64,000 nucleotides of DNA, taken from positions 992,001 through 1,056,000 of the forward strand of contig CP181261.1 in the NCBI GenBank assembly GCA_047833665.1. The letters run 5' to 3'. Shown here piece after piece: positions 1-6,953 of the stretch. The translations under genes were made by a program, and so were the position numbers. Origin of the DNA: Caproicibacter sp047833665 (GTDB lineage: Bacteria; Bacillota; Clostridia; Oscillospirales; Acutalibacteraceae). The notes beneath the pieces are model-generated. The model ran no database searches. It was given only the letters and a program-made list of their open reading frames with translations, and was not told the origin of the DNA. Every line of letters begins with the position of its first letter. Position 1 is the stretch's first letter.

Positions 1-513
1 TAACTCCCGCATTCCAAGTACGTTGTTGGAATTGATACTGGTGCGGTTGTTAAAGATATGATCGATGGTAACGACCGGCAGGCTGCCGTTAATCAGCTCT
101 AATACCTCTGGCTGAAGAAAATCAACGCACGCAATACAAACTCCGTCGACATTTCGGTATTTACAATGTTCCAAATAGGACATCGGGTGACCGCCGACAT
201 TCATGTTGTGGTTGATAAATGTGATATCAAAGGACCTAGATTCCGCTTCCTCTTTAAATCCGTTGAGAACAGCCGCAAAATAGTCCTGCGTCAAGCCGCT
301 GTTGGATTCGTCTGCAAATAACACACCAAGGTTATAGGTACGGTTTGTTTTTAATGCCCGAGCAAGGGAGTTTGGGAAATATCCAAATTCCTCCGCGGCT
401 TTTAGAACACGCTGTCTAGTTGCGTCACTGACATCGCTATAGCTGTTCAGTGCCTTGCTCACTGTTGAAACGGAAAGTCCACATTTTGCTGCAATATCTT
501 TAATGCTGGCCAC
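1..513 (-). CDS. LacI-family transcriptional regulator (C-terminus outside window)
   Basis: The minus strand reads open from a GTG at 513 to the window edge (171 codons). The N-terminus is a LacI helix-turn-helix (MASIKDIAAKCGLSVSTVSK), followed by the hinge region and a periplasmic-binding-protein-like effector domain (LGVLFADESNSGLTQDYFAAV region). GTG is chosen because GGAGGA lies 8 bases upstream and the usual family N-terminus begins there. It is divergent from the cellobiose phosphorylase at 1015, and operator-like palindromes lie between them, so it probably represses that gene and itself, with a cellobiose-related sugar as a likely effector (inference). The C-terminal part of the effector domain is missing only because the window begins there. 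Confidence 0.93.
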   Translation of the reverse strand, partial: MASIKDIAAKCGLSVSTVSKALNSYSDVSDATRQRVLKAAEEFGYFPNSLARALKTNRTYNLGVLFADESNSGLTQDYFAAVLNGFKEEAESRSFDITFINHNMNVGGHPMSYLEHCKYRNVDGVCIACVDFLQPEVLELINGSLPVVTIDHIFNNRTSINSNNVLGMREL

Positions 514-533
514 GGGAAATTCCTCCATTTGGC

Positions 534-549
534 TCTAAATCGTTTTCGT
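534..549. promoter_or_regulatory. LacI-type operator-like site in the lacI leader
   Basis: TCTAAATCGTTTTCGT matches the palindrome at 950-965 at 14 of 16 positions. It lies about 20 bases upstream of the GTG start of the LacI gene, next to its ribosome binding site, so it would suit autoregulation. The left half is imperfect, so this is the weakest of the three sites. Confidence 0.5.
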
Positions 550-687
550 ATCATTAGTATAATATATAATTCACAATTTTGCAATATTAATTTTTAAAAA
601 AATATGTATTTTATTTGTTGGCGTTAATATATTTGAGGGTTAATGGCAACTTTAAGCGCGTATGAGACGTGTTAGACCCCATATTAA

Positions 688-715
688 TTGACATATCATG
701 CGATTGGCGTATAAA
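688..715 (+). promoter_or_regulatory. Sigma-A promoter of the cellobiose phosphorylase gene
   Basis: TTGACA at 688-693 is followed after 16 bases by TATAAA at 710-715. The near-perfect palindrome at 717-734 begins 2 bases after the -10 box and covers the expected start of transcription, the classic arrangement for LacI repression. The leader to the gene start at 1015 would be about 290 bases. Confidence 0.7.
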
Positions 716-716
716 T

Positions 717-734
717 TACGAAAATGTTTTCGTA
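717..734. promoter_or_regulatory. LacI-family operator overlapping transcription start
   Basis: TACGAAAATGTTTTCGTA has perfect 8-base inverted arms (TACGAAAA/TTTTCGTA) around a 2-base centre. LacI/CcpA-type operators are palindromes of this size with a central CG or TG and A/T tracts. It sits directly downstream of the -10 box. Binding by the divergent LacI regulator is inferred; a CcpA-like protein could also bind. Confidence 0.65.
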
Positions 735-949
735 GAATTGCCGTTGAATAGATAACAGATGACAAAAAAGAATTTTGTTCGATCATTTTATCGAAATTTG
801 CATAAATTGCAGTTTAAAATTCTGTTAGCAATAAAAAACAGCAGATAACCCTTGTGTAAATTGCTAAATTTAATAAAACGACTTGATTTTAAGCAAAAAT
901 ACCTCTAAACTATTATTATAAAGCTAACAAGGAGTTGCATAACTTCTTT

Positions 950-965
950 TCGAAATCGTTTTCGA
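950..965. promoter_or_regulatory. LacI-family operator in the cellobiose phosphorylase leader
   Basis: TCGAAATCGTTTTCGA is a palindrome with mismatches only in the central bases. It shares its core with the sites at 534-549 and 717-734. It lies 50 bases before the start codon, downstream of the predicted transcription start, and could act as a roadblock or looping operator. Confidence 0.6.
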
Positions 966-1014
966 GTAGTGGGTGCGTTATTTTAATTTCTGATGGAAAT
1001 GAGGCAATCAATTT

Positions 1015-3450
1015 ATGAAGTTTGGATATTTTGACGATGCCAAACGTGAATATGTCATCGAAAGGCCGGATACTCCCTATCCATGGATTAACTATCTTGG
1101 AACTGAAAACTTTTTTTCACTTATCTCGAACACATCCGGTGGATATTGTTTCTATCGGGATGCCCGCTTGATGCGGCTGACACGGTATCGCTATAATAAT
1201 GTGCCAACGGATGCGGGGGGACGATACTTTTACTTGCGCGACGGCGACTGCATCTGGAACCCGGGCTGGGCGCCGGTCAAAACAAAACTGGACCGTTACC
1301 GCTGCCGGCATGGTCTTGGCTATACCGTTCTGGAATCAGAAAAAAACGGCTTAGCGGCAAGTCAGCTTTCCTTTGTGCCCATGGGTGCTGACTGCGAAGT
1401 TCATCGGCTGACCCTTAAAAATAAAAGCAGTACAGCCAAACAAATCAAATTGTTTTCGTTTGTGGAGTTTTGTCTTTGGAATGCCTATGATGACATGACA
1501 AATTTTCAGCGAAACTACAGTACCGGGGAAGTGGAAATTCAGGGCAGTGCAATTTATCACAAAACAGAATACCGTGAGCGCAGAAATCATTATGCTGTGT
1601 TTTCAGTTAATGTGCCGATTCAAGGATTTGATACCGACCGAGAGAATTTTCTTGGATTGTATAATGGATTTGATCATCCAAATGCTGTATTTCAGGGAAG
1701 GGCAAGCAACTCGGTTGCGAGCGGTTGGGCGCCGATTGGTTCCCACTATATAGAAATAACATTGCGGCCTGGTGAAGAAAAAAGTTATATTTTTGTTTTG
1801 GGATACTGCGAAAACCCCGAAGAGAAGAAATGGGAGGCACCGGGTATTATTAATAAGGAACCGGCAAAAAACTTGCTGTCACATTTTCAAACAGATGAAC
1901 AGGTAGATACTGCTTTCCATGAATTGCGGGAATACTGGAACCATCTGCTGTCCCGATTCCGCCTGCAAAGCGAAGACCCCAAACTGGATCGGATGGTCAG
2001 CATTTGGAACCAGTACCAATGTATGGTGACATTTAATATGTCTCGGTCAGCCTCTTATTTTGAATCGGGTATCGGCCGCGGTATGGGATTTCGCGATTCT
2101 ACCCAAGATTTGCTCGGTTTTGTGCATCTTATTCCCTCCCGGGCAAGAGAACGTATTTTGGATATCGCTGCCACGCAGATGGAAGACGGCAGTGCATATC
2201 ACCAATACCAACCCTTAACCAAACGGGGAAACATGGAAATTGGCGGCGGATTTAATGATGATCCTCTTTGGCTGATTTTCGGCGTTACCGCGTATCTGAA
2301 AGAGACGGGGGATTGGTCTGTTTTAGATGAGCCCGTTCCTTTTGACAATGATGAGAGCAAATCTGCCCCACTTTTGGAGCATCTTCGGCGTTCATTTGGG
2401 CATGTGCTGAATCATCTGGGTCCGCATGGACTTCCGCTAATCGGCCGCGCGGATTGGAACGACTGCTTAAACCTCAACTGTTTTTCCACTACACCCGGGG
2501 AGTCGTTTCAAACGGTGGAAAACCGGGAAGGCGGTGTGGCGGAATCCGTGTTTATTGCCGGCATGTTTGTCTATATTGCTCCGTCCTATGCGGAAATCCT
2601 GCGCCGCGCCGGCTGTGTTCAAGAAGCAGAAAGTGTGTTGAAATCCGCAAAAAAAATGGAACAAGCCGTCATTCGTTACGGATGGGACGGAGATTGGTAT
2701 CTGCGGGCTTATGACGCACTGGGCGGAAAAGTCGGTTCCGCAGAATGCGATGAAGGAAAACTTTTTATTGAACCGCAGGGCTTTTGCGCCATGGCGGGCA
2801 TCGGCAAAGATATGGGCTTTCCGAGGCGTGCGCTTGATTCCGTTAAAAAATACCTTGATACAAAATATGGTATCGTGCTCAATTGGCCATCCTATACATC
2901 TTACCGACTGAATTTGGGCGAGATTTCCTCTTATCCGCCCGGATATAAAGAAAACGGCGGAATTTTCTGCCACAACAACCCGTGGATTTCCATAGCGGAA
3001 ACCATGATTGGCCGAGGAGAGCGCGCGTTTGAAGTATATCGCAAAACGTGCCCGGCGTACCTTGAGGATATCAGTGAAATTCATCGGACGGAGCCGTACG
3101 TGTATGCACAGATGATTGCGGGGCGGGATGCGCCGCGTTTTGGGGAAGCGAAAAATTCATGGCTGACCGGTACAGCGGCATGGACATTCTATGATGTTTC
3201 TCAGTTTATCCTTGGCATACGTCCGCAATTTGACGGGCTTGAAATCGACCCGTGTATTCCGTCTGGCTGGAAAGGATTTACAGTCACGCGCCGTTTTCGC
3301 GGGGCGGACTATGTCATAGAGGTTCGAAATCCGGACGGTGTGGAAAAAGGTGTAAAATCACTGACAATGGATGGGAAAGTTGTAGGAGGAACCATGCTCC
3401 CGGTGTGTAATGACGGCAAAACCCACCGGGTTTGTGCGGTGATGGGATAA
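1015..3450 (+). CDS. Cellobiose phosphorylase (GH94)
   Basis: An 811-residue GH94 phosphorylase, the usual length of clostridial cellobiose phosphorylases. It would split cellobiose with phosphate into glucose 1-phosphate and glucose in the cytoplasm, saving ATP. The N-terminal beta-sandwich starts with the family-typical FGYFDDAKREYVI and PYPWINYLGTENFFSLISNT stretches. The (alpha/alpha)6 barrel carries GRADWNDCLNL, where Asp483 is the expected general acid, and a phosphate/sugar-site region around residues 640-700. The highly characteristic N-terminus favours cellobiose over cellodextrin or chitobiose phosphorylase. A weak GAGG lies about 12 bases before the ATG. The gene is divergent from a LacI regulator with operators between, so induction by cellobiose is likely. 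Confidence 0.95.
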   Translation: MKFGYFDDAKREYVIERPDTPYPWINYLGTENFFSLISNTSGGYCFYRDARLMRLTRYRYNNVPTDAGGRYFYLRDGDCIWNPGWAPVKTKLDRYRCRHGLGYTVLESEKNGLAASQLSFVPMGADCEVHRLTLKNKSSTAKQIKLFSFVEFCLWNAYDDMTNFQRNYSTGEVEIQGSAIYHKTEYRERRNHYAVFSVNVPIQGFDTDRENFLGLYNGFDHPNAVFQGRASNSVASGWAPIGSHYIEITLRPGEEKSYIFVLGYCENPEEKKWEAPGIINKEPAKNLLSHFQTDEQVDTAFHELREYWNHLLSRFRLQSEDPKLDRMVSIWNQYQCMVTFNMSRSASYFESGIGRGMGFRDSTQDLLGFVHLIPSRARERILDIAATQMEDGSAYHQYQPLTKRGNMEIGGGFNDDPLWLIFGVTAYLKETGDWSVLDEPVPFDNDESKSAPLLEHLRRSFGHVLNHLGPHGLPLIGRADWNDCLNLNCFSTTPGESFQTVENREGGVAESVFIAGMFVYIAPSYAEILRRAGCVQEAESVLKSAKKMEQAVIRYGWDGDWYLRAYDALGGKVGSAECDEGKLFIEPQGFCAMAGIGKDMGFPRRALDSVKKYLDTKYGIVLNWPSYTSYRLNLGEISSYPPGYKENGGIFCHNNPWISIAETMIGRGERAFEVYRKTCPAYLEDISEIHRTEPYVYAQMIAGRDAPRFGEAKNSWLTGTAAWTFYDVSQFILGIRPQFDGLEIDPCIPSGWKGFTVTRRFRGADYVIEVRNPDGVEKGVKSLTMDGKVVGGTMLPVCNDGKTHRVCAVMG

Positions 3451-3579
3451 AACGTTATTGTTACAATATTGGAGCGGGGAGGACGCAAAGACGTTCGCCC
3501 CGCTTTGTTTTTATCCCGCGTATGTCTTGACATCGATGGGGAAATCAGCTACAGTGAAAAAAATGAAGGGAGATTTTGC

Positions 3580-3891
3580 ATGAATTCAACCGAAAAACAG
3601 AAAATATCGTTGTTGCTGCTGCGTTTGTCCGCGGTTGTTTTCGGCGTGGTTACACTGCTGGAATGCAGTGCAGCAGTCATATTGTGGATGAATTTATTCA
3701 CTCCTGCAGTTTCTAACTCAACTGCGGTGATTGGAGGCGCTGACGGCCCTACAGAAATTTATATATCGTCCGGTACGTTGCCGATGGGTCTTGTTTTATT
3801 TCTTGTTGCACTTCCGCCGATTTTGCTGGCGGGTACGCTGATTTTAATACGCCGTCGCAAAAAACAGGACAACGCGAAAAATACTGACTGA
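3580..3891 (+). CDS. Small two-helix membrane protein with GGADGPT motif
   Basis: A 103-residue protein of unknown function. The ATG at 3580 is preferred over an in-frame ATG at 3469 because GAAGGGAG lies just upstream. Two hydrophobic segments (about residues 9-36 and 66-88) flank a loop with VIGGADGPTEIYIS, and the C-terminus is basic (RRRKKQ). GGADGPT is a signature of the beta subunit of sodium-pumping decarboxylases (OadB), where it lies in a membrane re-entrant region; here it stands alone in a tiny protein. No neighbouring decarboxylase subunit is visible. Function not assigned. Confidence 0.75.
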   Translation: MNSTEKQKISLLLLRLSAVVFGVVTLLECSAAVILWMNLFTPAVSNSTAVIGGADGPTEIYISSGTLPMGLVLFLVALPPILLAGTLILIRRRKKQDNAKNTD

Positions 3892-3994
3892 CCTGAAAAC
3901 GGCTGAATGAATGTCTGAATGATAGCGTGATGCTGTTAAATCATTTGTTCGGTCGTGTGCAGAGTCCGTTGAAAGAATAAATCGGAGTGGTACA

Positions 3995-4501
3995 ATGGCA
4001 GAAATTTATCTGGCAGGCGGATGCTTTTGGGGAATGCAGAAGTATCTTGCATCAATTCAAGGCGTGCTGAATACACGCGTGGGCTACGCAAACGGCCCAA
4101 CTGAAAATCCGACCTATGAACAGGTGTGCCAAAATTCCGGGCATGCGGAAACGGTTTGGGTGGAATATGATCCCAAAACGGTTTCGCTCTCTTTTTTGCT
4201 GCGTTTGTATTTTGATGCGATAGACCCCACTTCTGTCAATCGGCAAGGAGGGGACAGCGGAATTCAATACCGCACCGGCATTTATTACACGGATGAGGCA
4301 GATCTTTCGGTGATTCAAAAAGAAATCGAACGGCTGCAGAAAACGCTGGATAAACCGGTTGCGGTGGAAGTGCTGCCGCTTAAAAATTTTTATCCGGCGG
4401 AGGAATATCATCAAAACTATCTGGATAAAAACCCGGGCGGGTATTGCCATATCAGCAGGGCAAAAATTCAAAAGGCCGCCGAGGCGGTTGAGCATGGATA
4501 G
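3995..4501 (+). CDS. msrA: Peptide methionine (S)-S-oxide reductase MsrA
   Basis: A 168-residue MsrA, the normal length of the catalytic domain. It repairs methionine-S-sulfoxide in proteins and free methionine in the cytoplasm. The catalytic motif GGCFWG has the nucleophilic Cys10, and the family motifs GVGYANG-like (residues 27-33), GDSGIQYRTGIYY and the C-terminal NPGGYCHI are present. Cys149 in GGYCHI is a likely resolving cysteine. There is no fused MsrB domain. The ribosome binding site is GGAGTGG. It is a single gene followed by a strong bidirectional terminator. Confidence 0.96.
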   Translation: MAEIYLAGGCFWGMQKYLASIQGVLNTRVGYANGPTENPTYEQVCQNSGHAETVWVEYDPKTVSLSFLLRLYFDAIDPTSVNRQGGDSGIQYRTGIYYTDEADLSVIQKEIERLQKTLDKPVAVEVLPLKNFYPAEEYHQNYLDKNPGGYCHISRAKIQKAAEAVEHG

Positions 4502-4564
4502 ATGGTATCAACAGCGCAGTACTTCATCCGGAGAGAAAGATAGAGGACTATAATTGAGGTGAAT

Positions 4565-4608
4565 GACTCGAAAGAGTCTGAACTGTAAACATCCAACGGT
4601 GCGGATGT
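4565..4608 (+). other. Two short hairpins ahead of the msrA/yitT terminator
   Basis: GACTC-GAAA-GAGTC at 4565-4578 is a five-base-pair hairpin with a GNRA tetraloop. ACATCC (4589-4594) pairs with GGATGT (4603-4608) around an 8-base loop. Together with the terminator at 4618-4666 they form three consecutive hairpins after msrA. This could be just the msrA 3' untranslated region or a small RNA starting near the TATAAT at 4549-4554; no clear -35 box was seen. Confidence 0.4.
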
Positions 4609-4617
4609 GAAAAAATT

Positions 4618-4666
4618 AAAAAGCTGATACCGTGTCTGGAAAACATCCTGCAGGTATCAGCTTTTT
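4618..4666. terminator. Bidirectional terminator between msrA and yitT
   Basis: AAAAAGCTGATACC (4618-4631) pairs with GGTATCAGCTTTTT (4653-4666). The 14-bp stem has flanking A and T tracts that provide a U-run on both strands, suiting the convergent genes. Confidence 0.85.
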
Positions 4667-4677
4667 GCAGTTTAGAA

Positions 4678-5523
4678 TTATTCGCTGTGAAAACCTCTGC
4701 CGATAATTTCGCTGGTATTGCAAATGAGCAGAAACGCATCCGGTTCTACGCTGCGGATATAACGGCGGAGCTGTGCCGCCTGAGTGCGGTTCATCACCGT
4801 AAATATAATGTACTTATGTTGGTGTGAATAGGCACCAACTGCATCACATACCGTAGCGCTGCGGTTCAATTTTTTGACGATATAATTAAGAATCGGTTCC
4901 GGTTCTGAACAGATGACATTGAAATATTTGTTCAGGTTGATGCTTTCTATCACGCTGTCAACAATCAGCGATTTTGCCAGCAGGCCGAGAAATGAGAACA
5001 GCGCGGTCTTGATGCTGAAAACCAGAAAAGACGAGAGAGTTATAAGAAGATCGCTGAAAAACAGCGCTTTGCCTATGTCAACGCTGGTATATTTTTTTAA
5101 AATCATCGCGATGATATCTGTGCCGCCGGAAGAAGCACCTGTGTGAAACAGCAGCGCTGAGCCGAAAGCGGGGAGCAACACTGCAAAAATCAGTTCCAGC
5201 ATCGGTTCGTCTGTGAGGGGATTTGTCAATGGCACCAGCTGTTCCAATACCCAGACGCTCCCGGAAAGCAGAAAACTTGCGTATACCGTCTTTAGGCCGA
5301 AATTTCTGCCTAAAAACACAAAGCCGCATATCACCAGCAGAGCATTCAGGACAAAGTTAACTCCGCCGGGGGAAAGCGGCGTGATGCGTCCAAGTACAAC
5401 GGACAGGCCGGATACTCCGCCAAAGGTAAAATCATTTGGAAATTTAAAAAAGTAGATTCCAATGGAAATAATGAGCGTGCTGATGGTGATGATGGCGTAT
5501 TCTTTCAAAGCCCCTTGCTTCAT
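4678..5523 (-). CDS. YitT family membrane protein
   Basis: A 281-residue integral membrane protein. Hydrophobic segments fill residues 10-190, with the family-typical FTFGGVSGLSVVLGRI, GASSGGTDIIAMIL and LVDSVIESIN stretches, followed by a cytoplasmic DUF2179 domain (about residues 195-275). The substrate of the family is not established. The ATG at 5523 is chosen over 5556: AAAGGACA precedes it, whereas a TATAAT at 5566-5571 lies so close to the ATG at 5556 that transcription would begin near that codon. It is convergent with msrA and divergent from the Fur-family gene. Confidence 0.9.
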   Translation of the reverse strand: MKQGALKEYAIITISTLIISIGIYFFKFPNDFTFGGVSGLSVVLGRITPLSPGGVNFVLNALLVICGFVFLGRNFGLKTVYASFLLSGSVWVLEQLVPLTNPLTDEPMLELIFAVLLPAFGSALLFHTGASSGGTDIIAMILKKYTSVDIGKALFFSDLLITLSSFLVFSIKTALFSFLGLLAKSLIVDSVIESINLNKYFNVICSEPEPILNYIVKKLNRSATVCDAVGAYSHQHKYIIFTVMNRTQAAQLRRYIRSVEPDAFLLICNTSEIIGRGFHSE

Positions 5524-5589
5524 GATGTGTCCTTTCTGTGCTGCTGTGTATTCCATGCACCATATTATAGCATGATTTTATGTGAATGT

Positions 5590-5619
5590 ATTTAGATTTT
5601 TGTAAAAGTAATTCTAAAT
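5590..5619. promoter_or_regulatory. Inverted repeat between yitT and perR-like gene
   Basis: ATTTAGA (5590-5596) and TCTAAAT (5613-5619) are perfect inverted 7-base arms around a 16-base AT-rich core. It lies between two divergent promoters, just upstream of the -35 box of the Fur-family gene. The arms do not fit the B. subtilis Per box (TTATAATNATTATAA) closely, so assignment to that regulator is inference. Confidence 0.4.
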
Positions 5620-5633
5620 GCAGCAAAGGGTTC

Positions 5634-5662
5634 TTTACAATTGGAGAAATTCATGATAGACT
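5634..5662 (+). promoter_or_regulatory. Promoter of the PerR-like gene
   Basis: TTTACA at 5634-5639, a 17-base spacer, and TAGACT at 5657-5662 (4 of 6 consensus). It lies about 45 bases before the ATG at 5705. Confidence 0.5.
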
Positions 5663-5704
5663 AAATTAGGAAAAATTATCGTTATTATATTCGAGAGGTA
5701 TCTT

Positions 5705-6103
5705 ATGGCAAAGAGACGAAATTACAGCCGGAAACGTGAGGCGATTTTAAATGCCGTGCGTTCAACGACTTCCCATCCTACAGCGGACTGGGTTTATGAA
5801 AAACTGAAGCCGGAGTATCCCGATTTAAGCCTTGGTACGGTTTACCGCAACTTGGCTCAGTTTAAGCAGGAAGGAACTATTATCAGCGTTGGTGTGGTTA
5901 ACGGGCAGGAACGATTTGACGGTAATATCAAACCGCACACACATTTTGTATGTTCAAAATGTGGCTGCGTGCTGGATATTCCGGGTGAGCAAAATTGGCT
6001 GGAGCGCATGATACGTGAGCAAGAAAAACATCATCTGCGGGTAGATTCAGTGGATGTTTTGTTCCGGGGAATTTGTCCGGAATGTTTAAGCAAAATGCAA
6101 TAA
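5705..6103 (+). CDS. Fur-family regulator, PerR-like
   Basis: A 132-residue metal-dependent repressor. The winged helix occupies about residues 5-80 (HPTADWVYEKLKPEYPDLSL, GTVYRNLAQF) and the dimerisation domain the rest. Two CxxC pairs (CSKCG and CPEC) form the structural zinc site typical of PerR/Fur. The short N-terminus, the position of the HPTAD histidine and the pattern around HTHFVC fit PerR (peroxide sensing by metal-catalysed oxidation) better than Zur, but no direct target is visible. GAGAGG lies before the ATG. The gene is monocistronic, ending in a strong terminator. Confidence 0.85.
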   Translation: MAKRRNYSRKREAILNAVRSTTSHPTADWVYEKLKPEYPDLSLGTVYRNLAQFKQEGTIISVGVVNGQERFDGNIKPHTHFVCSKCGCVLDIPGEQNWLERMIREQEKHHLRVDSVDVLFRGICPECLSKMQ

Positions 6104-6110
6104 GTTTTTA

Positions 6111-6139
6111 AAAACCGGCGGGTGCATCCGCCGGTTTTT
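6111..6139 (+). terminator. Terminator of the PerR-like gene
   Basis: AAAACCGGCGG (6111-6121) pairs with CCGCCGGTTTT (6128-6138) around a 6-base loop and is followed by a T-run. Confidence 0.92.
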
Positions 6140-6270
6140 AAAATATAGCTTACAAAGGAAATCTATGGGATAATGAGGAAAAATTTTTGGTATGATATGA
6201 ATTTAAAAAAGTAGGAAGTTGGCAGGAACAAACTCTTGGCTAAAATGTGCTTTTTAGCAAAAAATCAGCA

Positions 6271-6339
6271 AAATAAATGAAAAAACGATGTTGAACTGCT
6301 GGTAATTATAGATTTTTTAAAATATTTTTTCATTTATTT
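6271..6339. repeat. AT-rich inverted repeat in intergenic region
   Basis: AAATAAATGAAAAA (6271-6284) and TTTTTCATTTATTT (6326-6339) are perfect 14-base inverted arms, about 41 bases apart. The stretch 6140-6350 otherwise contains no gene that I can see. The repeat ends 11 bases before the -35 box of the next transcript and may be an upstream AT-rich element. Confidence 0.45.
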
Positions 6340-6350
6340 CAAAATAACGC

Positions 6351-6377
6351 TTGACAATTTCATCATTCTGGTATAAT
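6351..6377 (+). promoter_or_regulatory. Strong promoter of the tRNA-like/zinc-ribbon transcript
   Basis: TTGACA at 6351-6356 and TATAAT at 6372-6377, with a TG at 6369-6370 giving an extended -10. The 15-base spacer is short, but all three elements match consensus. The transcript would begin near 6384 and include a hairpin (GGAG 6389-6392 with CTCC 6408-6411; AGATGA with TCATCT inside), then the tRNA-like element. Confidence 0.75.
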
Positions 6378-6417
6378 CTTATGTGCAAGGAGAGATGAAT
6401 CATCTGGCTCCTAATAT

Positions 6418-6486
6418 GCCCCAGTAGCTTAACGCAAGAGCATTGGTAAAATCCAAAGGTTGTCGGTTCAACTCCGTCCCAGGGCA
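6418..6486 (+). ncRNA. tRNA-like element lacking anticodon space
   Basis: The 69 bases fold as a tRNA cloverleaf. The acceptor end pairs GCCC (6418-6421) with GGGC (6482-6485), with two mismatches below. The D arm is GCTT/GAGC (6427-6430/6438-6441) with a 7-base loop. The T arm GTCGG/CCGTC has one mismatch and a canonical TTCAACT loop (6467-6473). The variable loop AGGTT is canonical. The anticodon arm is TTGG (6443-6446) and CCAA (6453-6456) with only 6 bases between, where a normal tRNA has 9; exactly three bases, the size of an anticodon, are missing. No CCA is encoded. It lies in the leader of the zinc-ribbon gene. It may be a regulatory tRNA mimic or a tRNA pseudogene. Confidence 0.6.
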
Positions 6487-6517
6487 AAAAAAATTTATCA
6501 CAAGTGAGGTAAAAAAT

Positions 6518-6796
6518 ATGTTTGAAGACAAAACGTTAGTCTGTCAGGAATGCGGGAAGGAGTTTGTCTGGACTGCCGGCGAGCAAGAATTCTACGCCGA
6601 AAAGGGTTTTACCAATGAGCCCAAAAGGTGTCCGGAATGCCGTAGGGCCCGCAGAATGAGCCAAAAGCCGCAAAGAGAAATGTTTGACGCTGTTTGCGCA
6701 GCATGCGGAGCTCCTTGCAAAGTTCCATTTCAGCCGACGGAAGGCCGTCCGGTATACTGCAGCGAATGCTTTGCAAAGATGAAGGAAGAGGCTTAA
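6518..6796 (+). CDS. Double zinc-ribbon protein
   Basis: A 92-residue protein of two zinc ribbons and little else. The first (residues 1-45) has CQECGKEF and CPECRRARR, matching the probable zinc-ribbon family seen in many Firmicutes. The second (residues 57-87) has CAACGAPCKVPF and YCSECF. The function of the family is not known; nucleic-acid or ribosome association is a reasonable guess. The ATG at 6518 follows GTGAGG; the frame stays open upstream through the tRNA-like element, but that extension has no ribosome binding site. It shares the promoter at 6351 and ends in a perfect 15-bp terminator. Confidence 0.85.
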   Translation: MFEDKTLVCQECGKEFVWTAGEQEFYAEKGFTNEPKRCPECRRARRMSQKPQREMFDAVCAACGAPCKVPFQPTEGRPVYCSECFAKMKEEA

Positions 6797-6863
6797 TTGT
6801 GCAGACACCTGAATGAACAGTAAAAATCACGGCTTGCTGTGATGTGCTTTAAAAATGAGTATG

Positions 6864-6901
6864 ATACGATAAATGCGGTTATCCGCATTTATCGTATTTT
6901 T
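6864..6901 (+). terminator. Terminator of the zinc-ribbon gene
   Basis: A perfect 15-bp stem (6864-6878 with 6883-6897) with the 4-base loop TTAT, followed by TTTT. It ends 53 bases before dcd, so dcd is likely transcribed separately or by readthrough. Confidence 0.92.
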
Positions 6902-6953
6902 GTATTTCCCTGAAATACCGTGCGAATTGCTCCGAAAGGAAAGGAAGAAGAAT

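Noticed and set aside
2467..3084. Long antisense open frame inside the cellobiose phosphorylase gene
   Set aside because: It has no ribosome binding site or recognisable domain and lies opposite a clear gene; codon structure of the plus strand explains it.
6418..6486. A functional elongator tRNA
   Set aside because: The anticodon loop is three bases short and the acceptor stem has two mismatches, so decoding is not expected.
6443..6517. In-frame N-terminal extension of the zinc-ribbon protein
   Set aside because: It would translate the tRNA-like element, starts without a ribosome binding site, and the ATG at 6518 has GTGAGG and the family N-terminus.
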